Shown: one piece after another, positions 1 through 8,373 of the stretch
Layout: each line of letters begins with the position of its first letter
How positions within the stretch are numbered: position 1 is the first letter of the stretch
Source of the DNA: CALRGE01 sp964365765
Lineage (GTDB): Bacteria; Patescibacteriota; Gracilibacteria; UBA1369; 2-02-FULL-48-14
DNA length: 21,367 nt
Assembly (NCBI GenBank): GCA_964365765.1
Contig: CAYIRB010000005.1
Location: 1 to 21,367, forward strand
Direction: 5' to 3'
Notes under the pieces: generated by a model
The model's input: only the letters and a program-made list of their open reading frames with translations
Database searches by the model: none
What the model was told of the DNA's origin: nothing
Translations under genes and position numbers: made by a program

Positions 1-24
1 GAAAGGCGCGAAAAGTATCGTCAT
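1..24 (-). CDS. Start of an unidentified gene, cut by the left edge
   Basis: A start codon on the minus strand at 24-22 overlaps the TGA stop of the preceding aminotransferase gene in the ATGA arrangement seen throughout this operon. Eight codons (MTILFAPF) are open to the window edge. The hydrophobic beta-strand-like start would suit the first strand of a Rossmann or GT-B fold, but eight residues cannot identify a family. The gene is called from the coupling pattern alone. Confidence 0.45.
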
Positions 25-1115
25 GCTTTATAAAATTCTTTAATTGTTTTGATTACAAATTCCTGCTGTTCGTCGGTCAAGTGATAGCCGGAAGGCAAAG
101 AAAGGCATGTTTCGAAGGCTCGCACGGAGTTCGGGTAATCCGCATCCAAACCGTATTGGTTTTTATAACAGGGTTGTTTGTGCAAAGGGTAGAAAAATCT
201 GCGGCTTCCGATGTTGTTTTGTTTAAGATGCTCTTCAAGCACCGCGGCGCTCGGGACTTGTATGTTGCTGAACCAGTAATTTGATACCGTGTCGGGCGCG
301 GCGTCCAAAACTTTCAGCTCTTTAATTCCCGCAAACGATTCTTTGTAATGCGCGTGAATTTTCTTCTTTTTTTCGAGAATCTCGGGAAGTTTTTTCATTT
401 GAGCGATTCCCACAGCCGCGTGCAGATCGGAAAAACTGAAATTGTATCCGATGCTGTCGTGAATAAAAACTCCTTTTTTCTCTCTGCCGTGGTTTTTCAT
501 TTTGTACATTTCTTTCGCCAAATCGTCATTGTCGGTTAAGACGACTGCTCCTTCTGCGGTCGTAACGACTTTATTCGGATAAAAAGAAATTATTCCCAAG
601 TCGCCTATGAAACCGACATGGCGGCCTTTGTATCGACTGCCGATGCTTTCCGCCGCGTCCTCGATAACGCGAAGTTTGCGTTCCTTCGCTATTCGCATAA
701 TCGCGTCCATGTCAGCCGTCATTCCGTAAAGGTGCACCGGCATTAGCGCTTTGGTATTCGCGGTGATTTTGCTTTCAAGCGATGCCGGCGAGATTTGCCA
801 ATAATCGTTTTCAACGTCGCATAAAACGGGTGTCGCGCCGGCCAATATAACGGCATTGGAAGTCGCCGCGAAGGTGATGTCCGGTACTATCACTTCGTCG
901 CCCGAGCCTACTCCCATAGCCATTAAAGACGCGGCGAGCGCCAATGTTCCATTCGCGTAAGCAAGCGCGTGGCGCGCGCCGGTAAATTCCCGAATGAGTC
1001 GTTCAAATTCTTGCGTGGCTGTATTTTCGCTTATGAAACCGGAGTCGACGACTTTTTTGAGTTCCGCGAGTTCCCTGCCGTCAATCCAAGGCTGAATTTG
1101 AGGTATGAAGTCCAT
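21..1115 (-). CDS. DegT/DnrJ/EryC1/StrS sugar aminotransferase (perosamine-synthase-like)
   Basis: PLP-dependent sugar aminotransferase of 364 residues, the usual family length. Family members move an amino group from glutamate to a 4-keto (or 3-keto) nucleotide sugar. Visible are the NGT cofactor-phosphate region (residues 55-57), the Asp that pairs with the pyridine nitrogen in IEDAAES (D153), and the internal-aldimine lysine in SFYPNK (K182) followed by VVTTAEG. All catalytic elements are present, so this is a true aminotransferase, unlike its operon mate at 3454-4650. With gmd in the same operon, GDP-4-keto-6-deoxymannose is a plausible substrate, giving GDP-perosamine. The 4-keto product of the His-type enzyme is an alternative. 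The start overlaps the stop of the upstream glycosyltransferase by one base (TAATG). Family is certain; substrate is inference. Confidence 0.9.
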   Translation of the reverse strand: MDFIPQIQPWIDGRELAELKKVVDSGFISENTATQEFERLIREFTGARHALAYANGTLALAASLMAMGVGSGDEVIVPDITFAATSNAVILAGATPVLCDVENDYWQISPASLESKITANTKALMPVHLYGMTADMDAIMRIAKERKLRVIEDAAESIGSRYKGRHVGFIGDLGIISFYPNKVVTTAEGAVVLTDNDDLAKEMYKMKNHGREKKGVFIHDSIGYNFSFSDLHAAVGIAQMKKLPEILEKKKKIHAHYKESFAGIKELKVLDAAPDTVSNYWFSNIQVPSAAVLEEHLKQNNIGSRRFFYPLHKQPCYKNQYGLDADYPNSVRAFETCLSLPSGYHLTDEQQEFVIKTIKEFYKA

Positions 1116-1834
1116 TATTTTTTTATTAGGGATTTACCGCGGAATAAAAGTTTAAGTCCTTCGAAAGTATATATAAAAATGTATTTCGCGAAATAGGTTT
1201 TGCTCGCGCCCGAGGCGCGCGGACCGTAGACCACGGGGATTTCGATGCAAGATGTTCCGAGGTATTGAGCGGCCAATAAGAACCTGAAATAAAATTCGCC
1301 GTAGCCTTTGAATATTTTTTTTAAGTTCATTTTTTCCAGAATTGATTTTTTGAAGAGCACGAATCCGCCCGTGTTGTCCGTCGACTTCATGGAAAGAATC
1401 AATGACAAAAAATAATTGAAAAGCAGGCTTCCGATGTATCTCGCGCGGCCGCCTTCCATGTTGCCCCCCCATGTGTACCTTGAACCTCCCACAATGTCAT
1501 AATATTTTGAAAGATCAAAAAACTGTTTGAGATACTTCGGATCATGATTGAAGTCGGTGTCCATTAATATAATGTGAGTCCCCGCGGATTCCCCGATGCC
1601 GCGCAAAAGCGCGCTTGCCAGGCCTTTTTCATTTTTTCGAATGATGGCTCGCACTCTTTTGTTGTGTTTGAAAGTTTCTTGCACAAATTCTCCGGTTTTA
1701 TCCGGCGAATCGTCATCAACCAAAATCACTTCGTAATCCATATTCGCTTTTTGGGCCTCGCGCTCTATTTCACGAATAAAGGTCACGATGTGATCGTGTT
1801 CGTTATAGCTGGGAAGGATAAAAGAGACTTTCAT
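1115..1834 (-). CDS. GT2 glycosyltransferase, polyprenyl-phosphate mannose synthase-like
   Basis: GT-A fold glycosyltransferase of family 2, 239 residues. It has the N-terminal strand and SYNE motif (9-12), the nucleotide-binding VDDDSPD segment (39-45) and the metal-binding DTD in MDTDFNHDP (DTD at 92-94). MDxDFxHDP is typical of the dolichol/polyprenyl-phosphate mannose synthase (DPM1) branch, which usually moves a sugar from GDP-mannose or UDP-glucose to a polyprenyl phosphate, though many members in polysaccharide loci act on glycan intermediates. No C-terminal GtrA-type membrane domain is present; one hydrophobic patch lies near residues 135-148. It lies directly after a paralogue (1831-2556) with a 4-base overlap. 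Donor and acceptor cannot be read from the sequence; a GDP-linked deoxysugar fits the operon. Confidence 0.85.
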   Translation of the reverse strand: MKVSFILPSYNEHDHIVTFIREIEREAQKANMDYEVILVDDDSPDKTGEFVQETFKHNKRVRAIIRKNEKGLASALLRGIGESAGTHIILMDTDFNHDPKYLKQFFDLSKYYDIVGGSRYTWGGNMEGGRARYIGSLLFNYFLSLILSMKSTDNTGGFVLFKKSILEKMNLKKIFKGYGEFYFRFLLAAQYLGTSCIEIPVVYGPRASGASKTYFAKYIFIYTFEGLKLLFRGKSLIKK

Positions 1835-2556
1835 GGTTTTTTAATCAGTTCATTACGTTTGATTCTGAGTTTGATCACACCGTACATGGCGTTTAACACT
1901 TCTTTTGGAGTCAGATTTGATTCTCCCCTGACTCTGTTAATGAACACTATGGGTATTTTACCGATTTTTTTGCCGTTCAAATGCGCTATATAAATAAATT
2001 CGCTCAAGACGATGTAGCCGCTTGTAATCATTTTCCTGAACAAAAATGACTCAACCACGTCTCTTTTGTATGCTCTGTATCCGTTCGTGAAATCCACAAT
2101 CGGAATTTGTAAAAAGAATTTTGTATATTTATTCGCGTACTTGCTGAATACTTTTCTGAAGCGGCCCCAATTAACTATCTTGCTGTCGTCCATATATCTG
2201 GAACCGATAACAACGTCATACCCTTCGTCCAATTTTTGATAAAATTTCGGCAAATCGGCGGGGTCATGGGAAAAGTCGGCATCCATTTCAAAAAAATAAT
2301 CAAATCCGTTTCTCTTGTAGCCCCATTTAAAGCCGTCCAAGACGGCGCTTCCCCGGCCGCGTTTGGATTTTCTCACGATTAATTTTACTCTCTTGTCATG
2401 CGCGAGTTTATTAACTTCATCCGCCGTTCCGTCCCGCGAGTTGTCGTCGACGACCAAAACCGTCGCGCTCGGCATGTGTTTTAAAACGCTTTTAATCAAC
2501 AAAGCTATATTTTCTTTCTCGTTTTTTGTCGGTATTACGATAAGTGACTTTTTCAT
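1831..2556 (-). CDS. GT2 glycosyltransferase, polyprenyl-phosphate mannose synthase-like (paralogue)
   Basis: Family 2 glycosyltransferase of 241 residues, closely resembling the next gene in the operon. It shows PTKNE (9-13), VVDDNSRDGT (35-44) and the metal-binding DAD within MDADFSHDP (DAD at 92-94), plus a basic stretch near residues 60-70 (VRKSKRGRGS) usual in DPM1-like enzymes. It is cytosolic or membrane-peripheral, with no clear membrane helix. Known members make polyprenyl-phospho-sugars; here the partner may be a lipid carrier or a growing repeat unit. The start overlaps the stop of the SDR gene by 4 bases (ATGA). The tandem pair probably arose by duplication and then took different donors or acceptors (inference). 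Confidence 0.85.
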   Translation of the reverse strand: MKKSLIVIPTKNEKENIALLIKSVLKHMPSATVLVVDDNSRDGTADEVNKLAHDKRVKLIVRKSKRGRGSAVLDGFKWGYKRNGFDYFFEMDADFSHDPADLPKFYQKLDEGYDVVIGSRYMDDSKIVNWGRFRKVFSKYANKYTKFFLQIPIVDFTNGYRAYKRDVVESFLFRKMITSGYIVLSEFIYIAHLNGKKIGKIPIVFINRVRGESNLTPKEVLNAMYGVIKLRIKRNELIKKP

Positions 2557-3461
2557 GCGGATATTTCAGAAATATAATAATTCAAGGTTTCTTTCAAGGC
2601 GTATTCCAATTTAGTGAACATGAATCCGGGGAATAATTTTTTAAATTTGGAGGTATCCATGCTGAGATTATTGACCCTGTCAATTTCCTTTTTTTGGTCG
2701 TAAACCGGCACTTTCATCTGCTTCGAAACAAATTCCGCTATTTCTCCAACCGTACTCAATTCACCCGTTGCGATGTTCAGAATATCGAAATTCCGCGTAT
2801 CTTCAAGGGATAATCGAATAATTCGCGCCAAATCTTTCGAATACAAAAAATCTCTGACGTGATTGCCGTTCAGAATTGTTATTTTCTTTTCCAAAATCGC
2901 TTCTTTCATTATTTGCGGAATCAGGTTCGGCCTGTCCCTCCAATTTTGGTGCGGACCAAAACAGTTGGTGAGTCTTAAAATTTTCACGGGAAGTCCCAGC
3001 CGCATATATTCTTTACACACTTTTTCCGCTTCGATTTTCGAATACGCGTAATTATCGCCCTCATGGGCTTTTTGCGCGGAATCTTCTTTCAAAGGTCGTT
3101 CCGCATCGTCGGAATATGTTGTCGCGGAAGAGAAAAACAGGAATGTTTTCAACGAGTGAAGGTTTTGAGCCAGTTTCAACAGTTTTTCGGTCAGCGCCAC
3201 GTTCAACTCGATTGTTTTATCGAAATCTGACGCGAGTTTAGGGCTAGCGTAAGCCGCCAAATGAATCACAAAATCGAAATCCTCATTTTGCAAAAGGTCA
3301 GCGGGTTCGTCTTTAAACGCGTCAAATACAATGTTTTGAACGGCGGGATTTTCAATCGGATGAAGTGATAAATTCGTTATATCAAATCCGGCATCAAGCA
3401 GCTCCGGAATAATATTGTTCCCGAGAAATCCGTTGCCGCCGGTGATCAAAACTTTAGGCAT
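2553..3461 (-). CDS. Extended SDR: NAD-dependent nucleotide-sugar epimerase/reductase
   Basis: A 302-residue NAD(P)-dependent epimerase/dehydratase-type protein. The Rossmann motif GGNGFLG is at 8-14, HLAAYAS at 67-73, the Ser pair FSSATTY at 110-116, and the catalytic YxxxK is Y138/K142. NCFGPHQN and RDFLYSKDLAR are typical substrate-domain landmarks. It follows a His-type DegT protein and gmd, matching the logic of colitose, paratose or tyvelose pathways, where an SDR reduces (and may epimerise) the 4-keto-3,6-dideoxy intermediate made by ColD. I therefore infer a 4-ketoreductase or epimerase/reductase on a GDP-4-keto-3,6-dideoxyhexose. It is not clearly ColC, and an ordinary 4-epimerase is possible. 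It overlaps the upstream gene by 8 bases. Confidence 0.8.
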   Translation of the reverse strand: MPKVLITGGNGFLGNNIIPELLDAGFDITNLSLHPIENPAVQNIVFDAFKDEPADLLQNEDFDFVIHLAAYASPKLASDFDKTIELNVALTEKLLKLAQNLHSLKTFLFFSSATTYSDDAERPLKEDSAQKAHEGDNYAYSKIEAEKVCKEYMRLGLPVKILRLTNCFGPHQNWRDRPNLIPQIMKEAILEKKITILNGNHVRDFLYSKDLARIIRLSLEDTRNFDILNIATGELSTVGEIAEFVSKQMKVPVYDQKKEIDRVNNLSMDTSKFKKLFPGFMFTKLEYALKETLNYYISEISA

Positions 3462-4646
3462 TTTTTGAAAAATATTCTTTAAACGAGTCTATGATGAATT
3501 TGATTTCAGCGGAGCCGATTCCTTTGTGACAGCCGATATAAAATCCGTGATTATTCACATAATCCGCGTTCGGGAATTTTGCTTTCAAATCGCCGAAAAG
3601 GTGTAAAAAATAAGGTTGGTTAATAAGAGGCACCATGTATCTGGTTTCGATATTCATTTCTTCCAAAAAAATTATCAAAGGATCACGTTTGATGCCGTTC
3701 TTCAGTACGATCGGGTACATCATGAAAGCGTGTTCAAAACCTTCCGGTGTGGCGGGCAGTTGCAAATATTTTTCCAGCGGACGAAGTCCTTCAGTCAGAA
3801 GATCGGCGTTCTTTTGTCTGACGGAAATTATTTCATCTTTTCTTTCGATTTGCGCAAGCCCGAGCGCCGCTTCCATCTCCGTCGCGCGATAACTGTAACC
3901 CATGCGCACAAAGTTGAATCTGCCCTCAACGACTTTAAAGAGGGTTTCGCTTGAATTTACGTGTTTATCGTCATCCATTTGCATGTAAATCGGGTTTCGT
4001 CCATGGTTCAAACAACTCCTCATTATGGCCGCCAATTCGTCGTCATTCGTGACAGAAAGACCGCCGGAGCCGGTGGTAATCAAATGCGCCATGTAGGTTG
4101 AAAAACATGCTATGTCGCCGCGCGAACCGACTTTGCGCCCTTGGGCCGATACAAGCATTGTTTCGCAAGAATCTTCCAAGATTTTTAGATTATTCTTTAG
4201 CGCAATTTTACAAATTGCGTTCATATCGCATGACAGTCCGAAAAGGTGCACGGGAATGATCACACGGGTTTTCGGAGTAATTGCCGCCTCGATTTTTTCC
4301 GGGTCGATGTTGTATGTCAGCGGGTCGATATCGACAAAAACCGGCCGCATTTTGTTCTGTAATACTATGTTTGATGTAGCAACAAAAGTAAGAGCGGGGA
4401 CGATCGCTTCGCTCCCGTCTTCCCATTTCCACTTTTCTTTCATTGCCGCGAGCGCGATTTGCAGTGAACTTGTGCCGCTGTTGCTGAAAATAGCGTGTTC
4501 TCTGTCGTGGGCCTTCGCGAATTTCCGCTCAAAAGCCTCGGAGAATTTTCCGTATGATAACCTGCCCGAGTCTAAAACTTCGTTAACATATTTTTTTTCC
4601 AAGTCCGTGATGTCGGCGCCGCCCACGCCAATTTGAACGGGATATC

Positions 4647-4650
<4 letters not shown>
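3454..4650 (-). CDS. DegT-family PLP enzyme with His in place of the catalytic Lys (ColD-like 3-dehydratase)
   Basis: A DegT/DnrJ/EryC1/StrS-fold protein of 398 residues. The PLP-ring Asp is kept in ILEDSCE (D160), but where aminotransferases carry the Schiff-base lysine (SFYxNK...TTGEGG) this protein reads STYMAHLITTGSGG, placing His189 at that position. In established biochemistry this Lys-to-His change marks the sugar 3-dehydratases ColD (catalytic His188) and E1, which use PLP or PMP to remove the C3 hydroxyl rather than transaminate. The adjacent gmd would supply ColD's substrate, GDP-4-keto-6-deoxymannose, and an SDR follows. I infer formation of GDP-4-keto-3,6-dideoxymannose. The sequence around the His differs from the E1 type, so another His-type reaction is possible. 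The start shares ATGA with the gmd stop. Confidence 0.85.
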
Positions 4651-5609
<959 letters not shown>

Positions 5610-5695
5610 ATTTTTTATTTAGCACAATCGCTTTACTCTTGTGTGAGGTTAATGACTTTAACGGATTTTGGCAATATGAAGTCGAACTGCACCAA
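5610..5695 (-). other. 86-base intergenic gap before gmd
   Basis: The only sizeable gap inside the leftward operon, separating the nonulosonate genes from the GDP-sugar genes. It is AT-rich, with a small inverted repeat (GTTAA / TTAAC, five-base loop, 5648-5662). I see no GC-rich terminator hairpin with a T-run. Reading leftward, TGC followed by TAAATA ends six bases before the gmd ATG and could be a weak -10, but no matching -35 is visible. It may hold an internal promoter; this is not demonstrated. Confidence 0.3.
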
Positions 5696-6307
5696 CTACA
5701 GTTTTTCACCCATCGCAAGGATGGATTTTGTTCCGCCCTTAATCATTGAAGCTACTTTCCACTTAATCGATTTTGGCAATTTCCAGTAAAGTTTGGATTT
5801 ACAAATAAGGCCGGGTTCCAAAAATATCGTTTTGAATCCGTACATTTGTAAAGTCGCGGACAGGCCGCTCGGAGTATACGGCTTAACGTGCGTCGGGTCG
5901 TTGAAAAAGTTCTTGAAATCCATTTGCCAATTCGGGGTTCGAATAATCACTACTCCGCCTTTTTTTAGTACGCGATTGGTTTCTTTCATAATGCTGTCGG
6001 GCGTTTTGATGTGCTCGAAAACCGCGTTCATCGTGACCACGTTGAAAGATTCGTCTGCGTAGGGAAGTTTTTCCGATTCCAGATTACAGCGGTCGAAATC
6101 AATGCCTTCAGCTTCAATTCCCGCCGCGAGGCAGGCCTTGCTGAAGTCGTCGGTTCCGCAACCGAGGTCGAGAATTTTCGACTTGAATTTGTCCCCCAAT
6201 ATTCCGCCGTATGTGCGAATATACCTGTTGTTGTATTCCAGCCAAGCGTCGAAAGATTTTTCGACTTTCATTTTTGCTTCGCGTTCTTTTCTGTAAGAAT
6301 CAATCAT
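5696..6307 (-). CDS. Class I SAM-dependent methyltransferase
   Basis: A 203-residue Rossmann-type methyltransferase. Motif I is ILDLGCGTDDF (45-55), the acidic residue at the end of strand 2 is in EGIDFD (D70), and motifs around VVTMNAVFEHI and LKKGGVVIIRTPN match the Methyltransf_11 / UbiE-like group common in polysaccharide loci. Such enzymes usually O- or N-methylate sugars. It sits at the end of the nonulosonate block, its start overlapping the cytidylyltransferase... stop order reversed by 4 bases (ATGA), so O-methylation of the nonulosonate or a neighbouring residue is plausible but cannot be read from the sequence. Confidence 0.85.
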   Translation of the reverse strand: MIDSYRKEREAKMKVEKSFDAWLEYNNRYIRTYGGILGDKFKSKILDLGCGTDDFSKACLAAGIEAEGIDFDRCNLESEKLPYADESFNVVTMNAVFEHIKTPDSIMKETNRVLKKGGVVIIRTPNWQMDFKNFFNDPTHVKPYTPSGLSATLQMYGFKTIFLEPGLICKSKLYWKLPKSIKWKVASMIKGGTKSILAMGEKL

Positions 6308-7005
6308 GCTCGATTTTGTTTAATTAAATCCAAGGCTTCGCTCAAATTCACGATTTCGCCTTCTTTGTACAGCGCGCCGTAAATATTATTCATGAATTCC
6401 AGGTCTTCGGGAGTATCCACCGAAAGTTTGAATGGCTTTTTGTAATTTGATTTTAGGAATTTTTCCTCGACCGGCAAATACGCGACTTTGGCGAATTCCG
6501 GATTTTCACGAACGTAAATAGTGACATGTTCACGGTAGTATTTTTCATTTGTGAAATCGCGGATTCTTTTTAAGGTTGATAATTGAATCAATTCAAATCC
6601 TTCATAAACGTGTTTTGTGTTGTAGTCGTAACCCACGTATTCGGAATTTTCTTCACTCTGCAGAGCGATCATTTTTTCAATCTCCGTCGGGTCGATTAAA
6701 GCCGCGTCGCAAGTGATTCGAACAACGTTGTCCGCGCCCGTCATTTCGGCGGCTCCGATGTATCTGTCCAAAACATCTTCTTCCGAACCGCGGAAGCATG
6801 GAATGTTTTGAGTGTTTGCGTATTCTTCGACTTTATCGTCGGCTGGTTTCACGCTTGTCGCTATGGCAATTCCATCCAAATTCTTAACACGTTTAAGACG
6901 GTCGATGACGTGCCAAATCAATGGCTTGCCCGCCAAATTCATGAAGATTTTTCCCGGAAGTCGGGTTGAACCCGTTCGCGCCTGAATTATTGCTACTGTT
7001 TTCAT
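6304..7005 (-). CDS. SpsF/PseF-like cytidylyltransferase
   Basis: A 233-residue nucleotidyltransferase of the SpsF / acylneuraminate cytidylyltransferase group. It starts with the signature IIQARTGSTRLPGKI (6-20), which binds the nucleotide, then the FRGSEEDVLDRY element (71-82) and the metal-site Asp region RITCDAALIDP (D100). Members join CMP to a nonulosonate or similar sugar acid. With PseB and PseC upstream in the operon and a NeuB-type synthase across the divergent promoter, it is the best candidate for CMP activation of the final sugar (PseF role). An SpsF-type enzyme is not proof of nonulosonate specificity, but no other cytidylyltransferase lies in the window. It overlaps the deacetylase stop by one base (TGATG). 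Confidence 0.85.
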   Translation of the reverse strand: MKTVAIIQARTGSTRLPGKIFMNLAGKPLIWHVIDRLKRVKNLDGIAIATSVKPADDKVEEYANTQNIPCFRGSEEDVLDRYIGAAEMTGADNVVRITCDAALIDPTEIEKMIALQSEENSEYVGYDYNTKHVYEGFELIQLSTLKRIRDFTNEKYYREHVTIYVRENPEFAKVAYLPVEEKFLKSNYKKPFKLSVDTPEDLEFMNNIYGALYKEGEIVNLSEALDLIKQNRA

Positions 7006-7700
7006 CAGTTATAAACTTTTTGAATCATAAAGGCCTCCGCAAAATTGAATCCGGCTTCGCTTCCGCGCACTTTCGCCAGCGCTTCCAAAATTTCCGGTGA
7101 ACGGGGATGAGGATAAGTCCTTACTTCGTTTTTGTAAGCCGACATCGCTTTTATTTTATTTTGAATGTCGGTCGGGGAAAGCTCCACGTAAAAATTCGGT
7201 TCCCACATTGTGGGCTTCAAATAGCCTGTGCTCGAAGGGATTTCCGAAGAAATAATCGTAATGTGGCTTCCCTGTTCGGGTCTTGCCGCGACCACGGCCG
7301 CCTCATGGCAGTATTGATGATCGATATTCGTGCAAAATCTGTGATGAGTGAAAATCACGTCCGGTTTTATCTTTGCGAGCACGCTTTCCAGCCAATGAAT
7401 CAGTTCGAGCCGACTGCCTTTGTCCATTTCATTATCGGGAAAATTCGCGGTGAAGATGTGTTCGGGTTTTATTCCCAAAATTGCCATTGCTGACTTGAAG
7501 TCTTCGTTCAAATCTCCTTTTTCGCGATGCAAGAGCTCGTCTTCTTTTTGATTGCGGCGCGCGTAAATTCCGGCACCGGGAATCGCGACATAAACTTCAT
7601 TGCCCGCGCGAACGAGTTTTGAAATCGTACCGCCCGCTCCGAGAGTTTCGTCGTCCGGATGAGCGAAGAAGGCCAAGATTTTCTTATTTGCGAGCATCAT
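7005..7700 (-). CDS. PIG-L family N-deacetylase
   Basis: A zinc-dependent deacetylase of the PIG-L / LmbE family, which removes N-acetyl groups from GlcNAc-type sugars. The zinc-binding AHPDDE motif lies at about residues 13-18 from this start, with a second cluster THHRFCTNIDHQYCHEAA carrying the third ligand. I chose the first of two consecutive ATG codons (7700 and 7697), giving 231 residues. A longer frame reaches a TTG at 7754, but its extra 18 residues precede the family's first strand and lie inside the formyltransferase gene. The overlap with that gene is then 17 bases. In context it may deacetylate the sugar intermediate or final nonulosonate, freeing an amine for another acyl group; the substrate is inferred. 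Confidence 0.88.
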   Translation of the reverse strand: MMLANKKILAFFAHPDDETLGAGGTISKLVRAGNEVYVAIPGAGIYARRNQKEDELLHREKGDLNEDFKSAMAILGIKPEHIFTANFPDNEMDKGSRLELIHWLESVLAKIKPDVIFTHHRFCTNIDHQYCHEAAVVAARPEQGSHITIISSEIPSSTGYLKPTMWEPNFYVELSPTDIQNKIKAMSAYKNEVRTYPHPRSPEILEALAKVRGSEAGFNFAEAFMIQKVYN

Positions 7701-8373
7701 TTTTTGTAATATTAAGCCGGGTCGTAAGTTTATCACCTTTTTTTTGAGCGTCAAAAAACTCCAATCTGAATTTTCCGAGTTTCAAAAACGCGCGCGGGTA
7801 AGTTTCGGCGTCCAGCATACGGATAAAGTCGTGAATTTCTTCAAGTTTTTTAGGCTTGAATGCCTTCAAGTCGCTTTGCTCGGGTTTTCGTCTTTTGAAA
7901 TTCACTATTTTGCCGTTCTGTTCTACCGGTTTCGGATTTTTCGCGATTATTTCTTTTATCATTCCCGCGACGACAGTCGCGTTTTTTTCATAGATTTCTT
8001 GCGCGGAGCCTTTCAAAGAAATATTTTTCTTCATGTAAATCGGGCCGGCATCAAGTTTATCAATCATTCGAAGTGCGGAAAGTTTTGAGGTATTGCGTCC
8101 TTCCAAAATTAAATTCTGAATGGGACTTCCGCCGCGGCCGTAAGGCAAATCGGTCTCGTGAAAACATACGCATTCGTAAGTATTCAGTATTTTGGTCGGT
8201 ACGATGAGGCTCCAGTGAGGAAAGAAAATGTATCGAGGGTTTATTTTTTTCAGATTTTCCATAGTTAAGTCCTGCGGACTGGTTATCAAATGCCATTTAC
8301 CCGGGTATTTTGAAATTTTCTCCTTGAAGAGTTTGATATTCCAGTCCTTGATTGTCGCAACCACGTAGTTCAT
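7684..8373 (-). CDS. Sugar N-formyltransferase (Fmt/ArnA-N fold)
   Basis: A 229-residue formyltransferase-domain protein. Family members use N10-formyl-tetrahydrofolate to formylate the amine of an amino sugar or Met-tRNA. The signature loop is FHETDLPYGRGGSP (71-84) with catalytic His72, and the catalytic Asp is in KLDAGPIY (D108). The Asn of the classical Asn-x-His-...-Asp triad is Cys70 here. The tRNA-binding C-terminal domain of methionyl-tRNA formyltransferase is absent, so a sugar substrate is favoured. It directly follows pseC (4-base overlap), where a standard cluster would carry PseH acetyltransferase. The likely substrate is therefore the 4-amino group installed by PseC, leading to a 7-formamido nonulosonate. 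The family is clear; the exact substrate is inference. Confidence 0.85.
   Translation of the reverse strand: MNYVVATIKDWNIKLFKEKISKYPGKWHLITSPQDLTMENLKKINPRYIFFPHWSLIVPTKILNTYECVCFHETDLPYGRGGSPIQNLILEGRNTSKLSALRMIDKLDAGPIYMKKNISLKGSAQEIYEKNATVVAGMIKEIIAKNPKPVEQNGKIVNFKRRKPEQSDLKAFKPKKLEEIHDFIRMLDAETYPRAFLKLGKFRLEFFDAQKKGDKLTTRLNITKNDARK

Noticed and set aside
1574..1993. 139-codon plus-strand frame spanning the junction of the two GT2 genes
   Set aside because: It opposes two genes with intact catalytic motifs and itself shows nothing recognisable.
4112..4636. 174-codon open frame on the plus strand opposite the His-type DegT gene
   Set aside because: Antisense to a conserved enzyme; the Ser-rich, low-information translation shows no domain.
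5648..5662. GTTAA/TTAAC inverted repeat as a terminator before gmd
   Set aside because: The stem is only five A/T-rich base pairs with no following T-run in either direction.
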